Origin: an uncultured Clostridiaceae bacterium
Lineage (GTDB): Bacteria > Bacillota > Clostridia > TANB77 > CAG-508
Assembly: GCA_958402495.1 (NCBI GenBank)
Contig: CATXTS010000098.1
Span: forward strand, 1 to 7,408
Direction: 5' to 3'
DNA length: 7,408 nt
The position numbers and the translations under genes were made by a program. Positions within the stretch are counted from its first letter, which is position 1, and each line of letters begins with the position of its first letter. Under the pieces are notes generated by a model that saw only the letters and a list, made by a program, of their open reading frames with translations, did not search any database and was not told the DNA's origin. Shown here piece after piece: positions 6,299 through 7,408 of this stretch.

Positions 6299-7231
6299 CT
6301 ATTCTATTTTTTCGAAAATTCTTAACTTTGCACTTTTAGACCTTGGATTTTCTGCTTGTTCTTCTATGTTTGCTATGATTGGTTTTTTATTGATAATTTT
6401 TCCTAGTGCTTTAGCACCACAAACACAATAAGGTAAATCCCTTGGACAAGTACAAATTCCCTCTGCCTTTGTCATTGCTTTTTTCACATTTCTATCTTCT
6501 AAAGAATGAAATGTTAATACACATAATCTTCCAGCATTTCCTAGTACCTCTATAGATTGTTCAATTGTTTGAAATAGTGGCTCTATTTCATTATTGACTT
6601 CTATACGAATTGCTTGGAAAGTTCTTTTAGCCGGATGCCCATCTTTTTGTTTTCCTATTGGAATACTATTTTTGATAATATCTACTAACTGGGCTGTTGT
6701 CTCAATTGGTTTTTCTTTTCTAGCCTTACCTATATGGCTTACAATTTGTCTAGCGAATCGTTCTTCTCCATAATCTTGTAAAATCTGGATAAGTTTTTCT
6801 TCTGCATAGGTATTTACCACTTCATACGCTGTTAAACTTTGGGTTCTATCCATACGCATATCTAATTTAGCATCACCCATATAACTAAATCCTCTTGCTC
6901 TTTCATCTAATTGATAAGAAGATACCCCTAAATCTAATAAGATACCATCTACTTTTGTAATGGATAATCCTTCTAAAATTTGTTTTATTTCATCATGATT
7001 TCCATGTACATAAGTAATATTAGTATAGTCTTTTAGTTTTTCTTTAGCAGCTTGCAATGCTTCCTCATCTCGGTCAATACCAATTAGTCTGCCTTGACTT
7101 GATAATCTTTTTGCAATTTCTAAGCTATGTCCCGCGCCACCTAGTGTGCCATCTACATAAATACCTTCTGGTTTAATCTGTAGACCTTCTATACATTCTG
7201 TTAGCATGACTGGTTTATGTACAAATTCCAA
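6299..7231 (-). CDS. rsmH: 16S rRNA (cytosine(1402)-N4)-methyltransferase RsmH (MraW)
   Basis: RsmH uses S-adenosylmethionine to methylate N4 of C1402 in the ribosomal P site of 16S rRNA. The 310-residue product is full length and shows the family landmarks in order. These are HKPVML (5-10), the SAM-binding loop DGTLGGAGHS (27-36), GIDRDEEAL (51-59), LLDLGVSSYQLDERARGFSY (98-117), RTFQAIRIEVNNE (203-215), LTFHSLEDRNVK (239-250), a Cys cluster CTCPRDLPYCVCG (260-272) and the C-terminal NPRSKSAKLRIFE (295-307). The start codon is TTG at 7231, chosen because the conserved HKPVML lies four residues later and GAGGTGG ends 4 bases upstream. No ATG is available before the conserved N-terminus in this frame. 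It is the first dcw gene visible in the window; the mraZ gene that often precedes it is not seen in the 177 bases upstream. Confidence 0.97.
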   Translation of the reverse strand: MEFVHKPVMLTECIEGLQIKPEGIYVDGTLGGAGHSLEIAKRLSSQGRLIGIDRDEEALQAAKEKLKDYTNITYVHGNHDEIKQILEGLSITKVDGILLDLGVSSYQLDERARGFSYMGDAKLDMRMDRTQSLTAYEVVNTYAEEKLIQILQDYGEERFARQIVSHIGKARKEKPIETTAQLVDIIKNSIPIGKQKDGHPAKRTFQAIRIEVNNEIEPLFQTIEQSIEVLGNAGRLCVLTFHSLEDRNVKKAMTKAEGICTCPRDLPYCVCGAKALGKIINKKPIIANIEEQAENPRSKSAKLRIFEKIE

Positions 7232-7271
7232 TATTCCACCTCATCAATTGATAGAGCAATAATAGCATAAG

Positions 7272-7298
7272 CAGTTGGTATTATAAAAATACCAACTG
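7272..7298. repeat. Perfect 11-bp inverted repeat centred on the rsmH promoter
   Basis: CAGTTGGTATT (7272-7282) and AATACCAACTG (7288-7298) are exact reverse complements around a 5-base centre. The centre and inner arms contain the TATAAT of the candidate rsmH promoter. No T-run follows directly on either strand, so it is not a standard terminator. Its position and perfect symmetry suggest a binding site for a dimeric repressor. Formation of an RNA hairpin is less likely if transcription starts near 7273. Confidence 0.65.
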
Positions 7299-7308
7299 TC
7301 AATGCCAT
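7280..7308 (-). promoter_or_regulatory. Candidate sigma-A promoter of rsmH
   Basis: A perfect TATAAT on the minus strand (7285-7280) has ATGGCA (7308-7303) at an exact 17-base spacing as a 4-of-6 match to TTGACA. Transcription would start near 7273, giving a leader of about 40 bases before the TTG of rsmH. A perfect TTGACA also occurs at 7302-7297, but its spacing to the same TATAAT is only 11 bases, which a normal sigma-A promoter would not use. Confidence 0.5.
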
Positions 7309-7408
7309 TTTGAATTTTTTTCTTTCGTGTTTCTTTTGTATTTTTTTCTTTTTATCCTTTGTATGTATTTACTTTTCTCTTTTGTGTTAGTTTATTAAAA
7401 ATGATAAA
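7309..7408. other. Purine-rich (minus strand) spacer upstream of rsmH
   Basis: The last 100 bases are T-rich on the plus strand and A/G-rich on the minus strand. No recognised gene was found. A minus-strand frame of 18 codons is open from the right edge to a TAA and could be the tail of an upstream gene, but it shows no recognisable motif; in particular I cannot identify it as mraZ. Confidence 0.4.

Noticed and set aside
7280..7302. Perfect TTGACA and TATAAT pair upstream of rsmH taken as one promoter.
   Set aside because: The spacing is only 11 bases, far from the 16-18 a sigma-A promoter needs; the TATAAT is better paired with ATGGCA at 17 bases.
7201..7308. Minus-strand 35-codon frame (ATG at 7308) with a hydrophobic segment and a Lys-rich in-frame extension upstream, overlapping the start of rsmH.
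   Set aside because: No ribosome site precedes the ATG, the upstream extension has no standard start codon, and the frame coincides with the best rsmH promoter and its palindrome. A small membrane leader peptide is possible but not supported.

Overview
The window is a low-GC, AT-rich stretch of bacterial chromosome. Gene content (rsmH, then ftsL, then a class B penicillin-binding protein), AGGAGG-type ribosome sites, TTG starts and heavy use of AGA/AAA/TTA codons point to a Gram-positive Clostridia-type Firmicute. The pilin-like protein at the left edge resembles a family I associate with uncultured gut Clostridia. That placement is inference; no rRNA or other decisive marker is present.

Right to left on the minus strand lies the head of a division and cell wall (dcw) cluster. 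It contains rsmH (16S rRNA methyltransferase, 6299-7231), ftsL (divisome membrane protein, 5725-6255), an MFS-type transporter (4510-5661) and a class B penicillin-binding protein of the FtsI/SpoVD type with one C-terminal PASTA domain (2157-4353). The penicillin-binding protein is split by a +1 frameshift at base 2859, between its SxN and KTG motifs. It is either a broken gene, a sequence error, or (less likely) a product that needs ribosomal frameshifting. The transporter is an unusual insertion in this cluster and has terminator-like hairpins on both sides. The usual next genes (mraY, murD, ftsW and so on) do not follow the penicillin-binding protein.

Left of the cluster, and convergent with it, is a plus-strand gene for a secreted lipoprotein (1148-2002) with a coiled coil, a Ser/Glu linker and two imperfect helical repeats; it ends in a strong terminator. 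An AT-rich spacer of about 500 bases separates it from a divergent minus-strand gene cut by the left window edge (1-638). That gene encodes a prepilin-like, membrane-anchored surface protein.

The most useful points for follow-up are the penicillin-binding protein frameshift, the hairpin-flanked transporter inside the dcw cluster, and a perfect 11-bp inverted repeat centred on the likely rsmH promoter -10 element. No RNA gene, CRISPR array, insertion sequence or clearly new defence or mobile system was seen.
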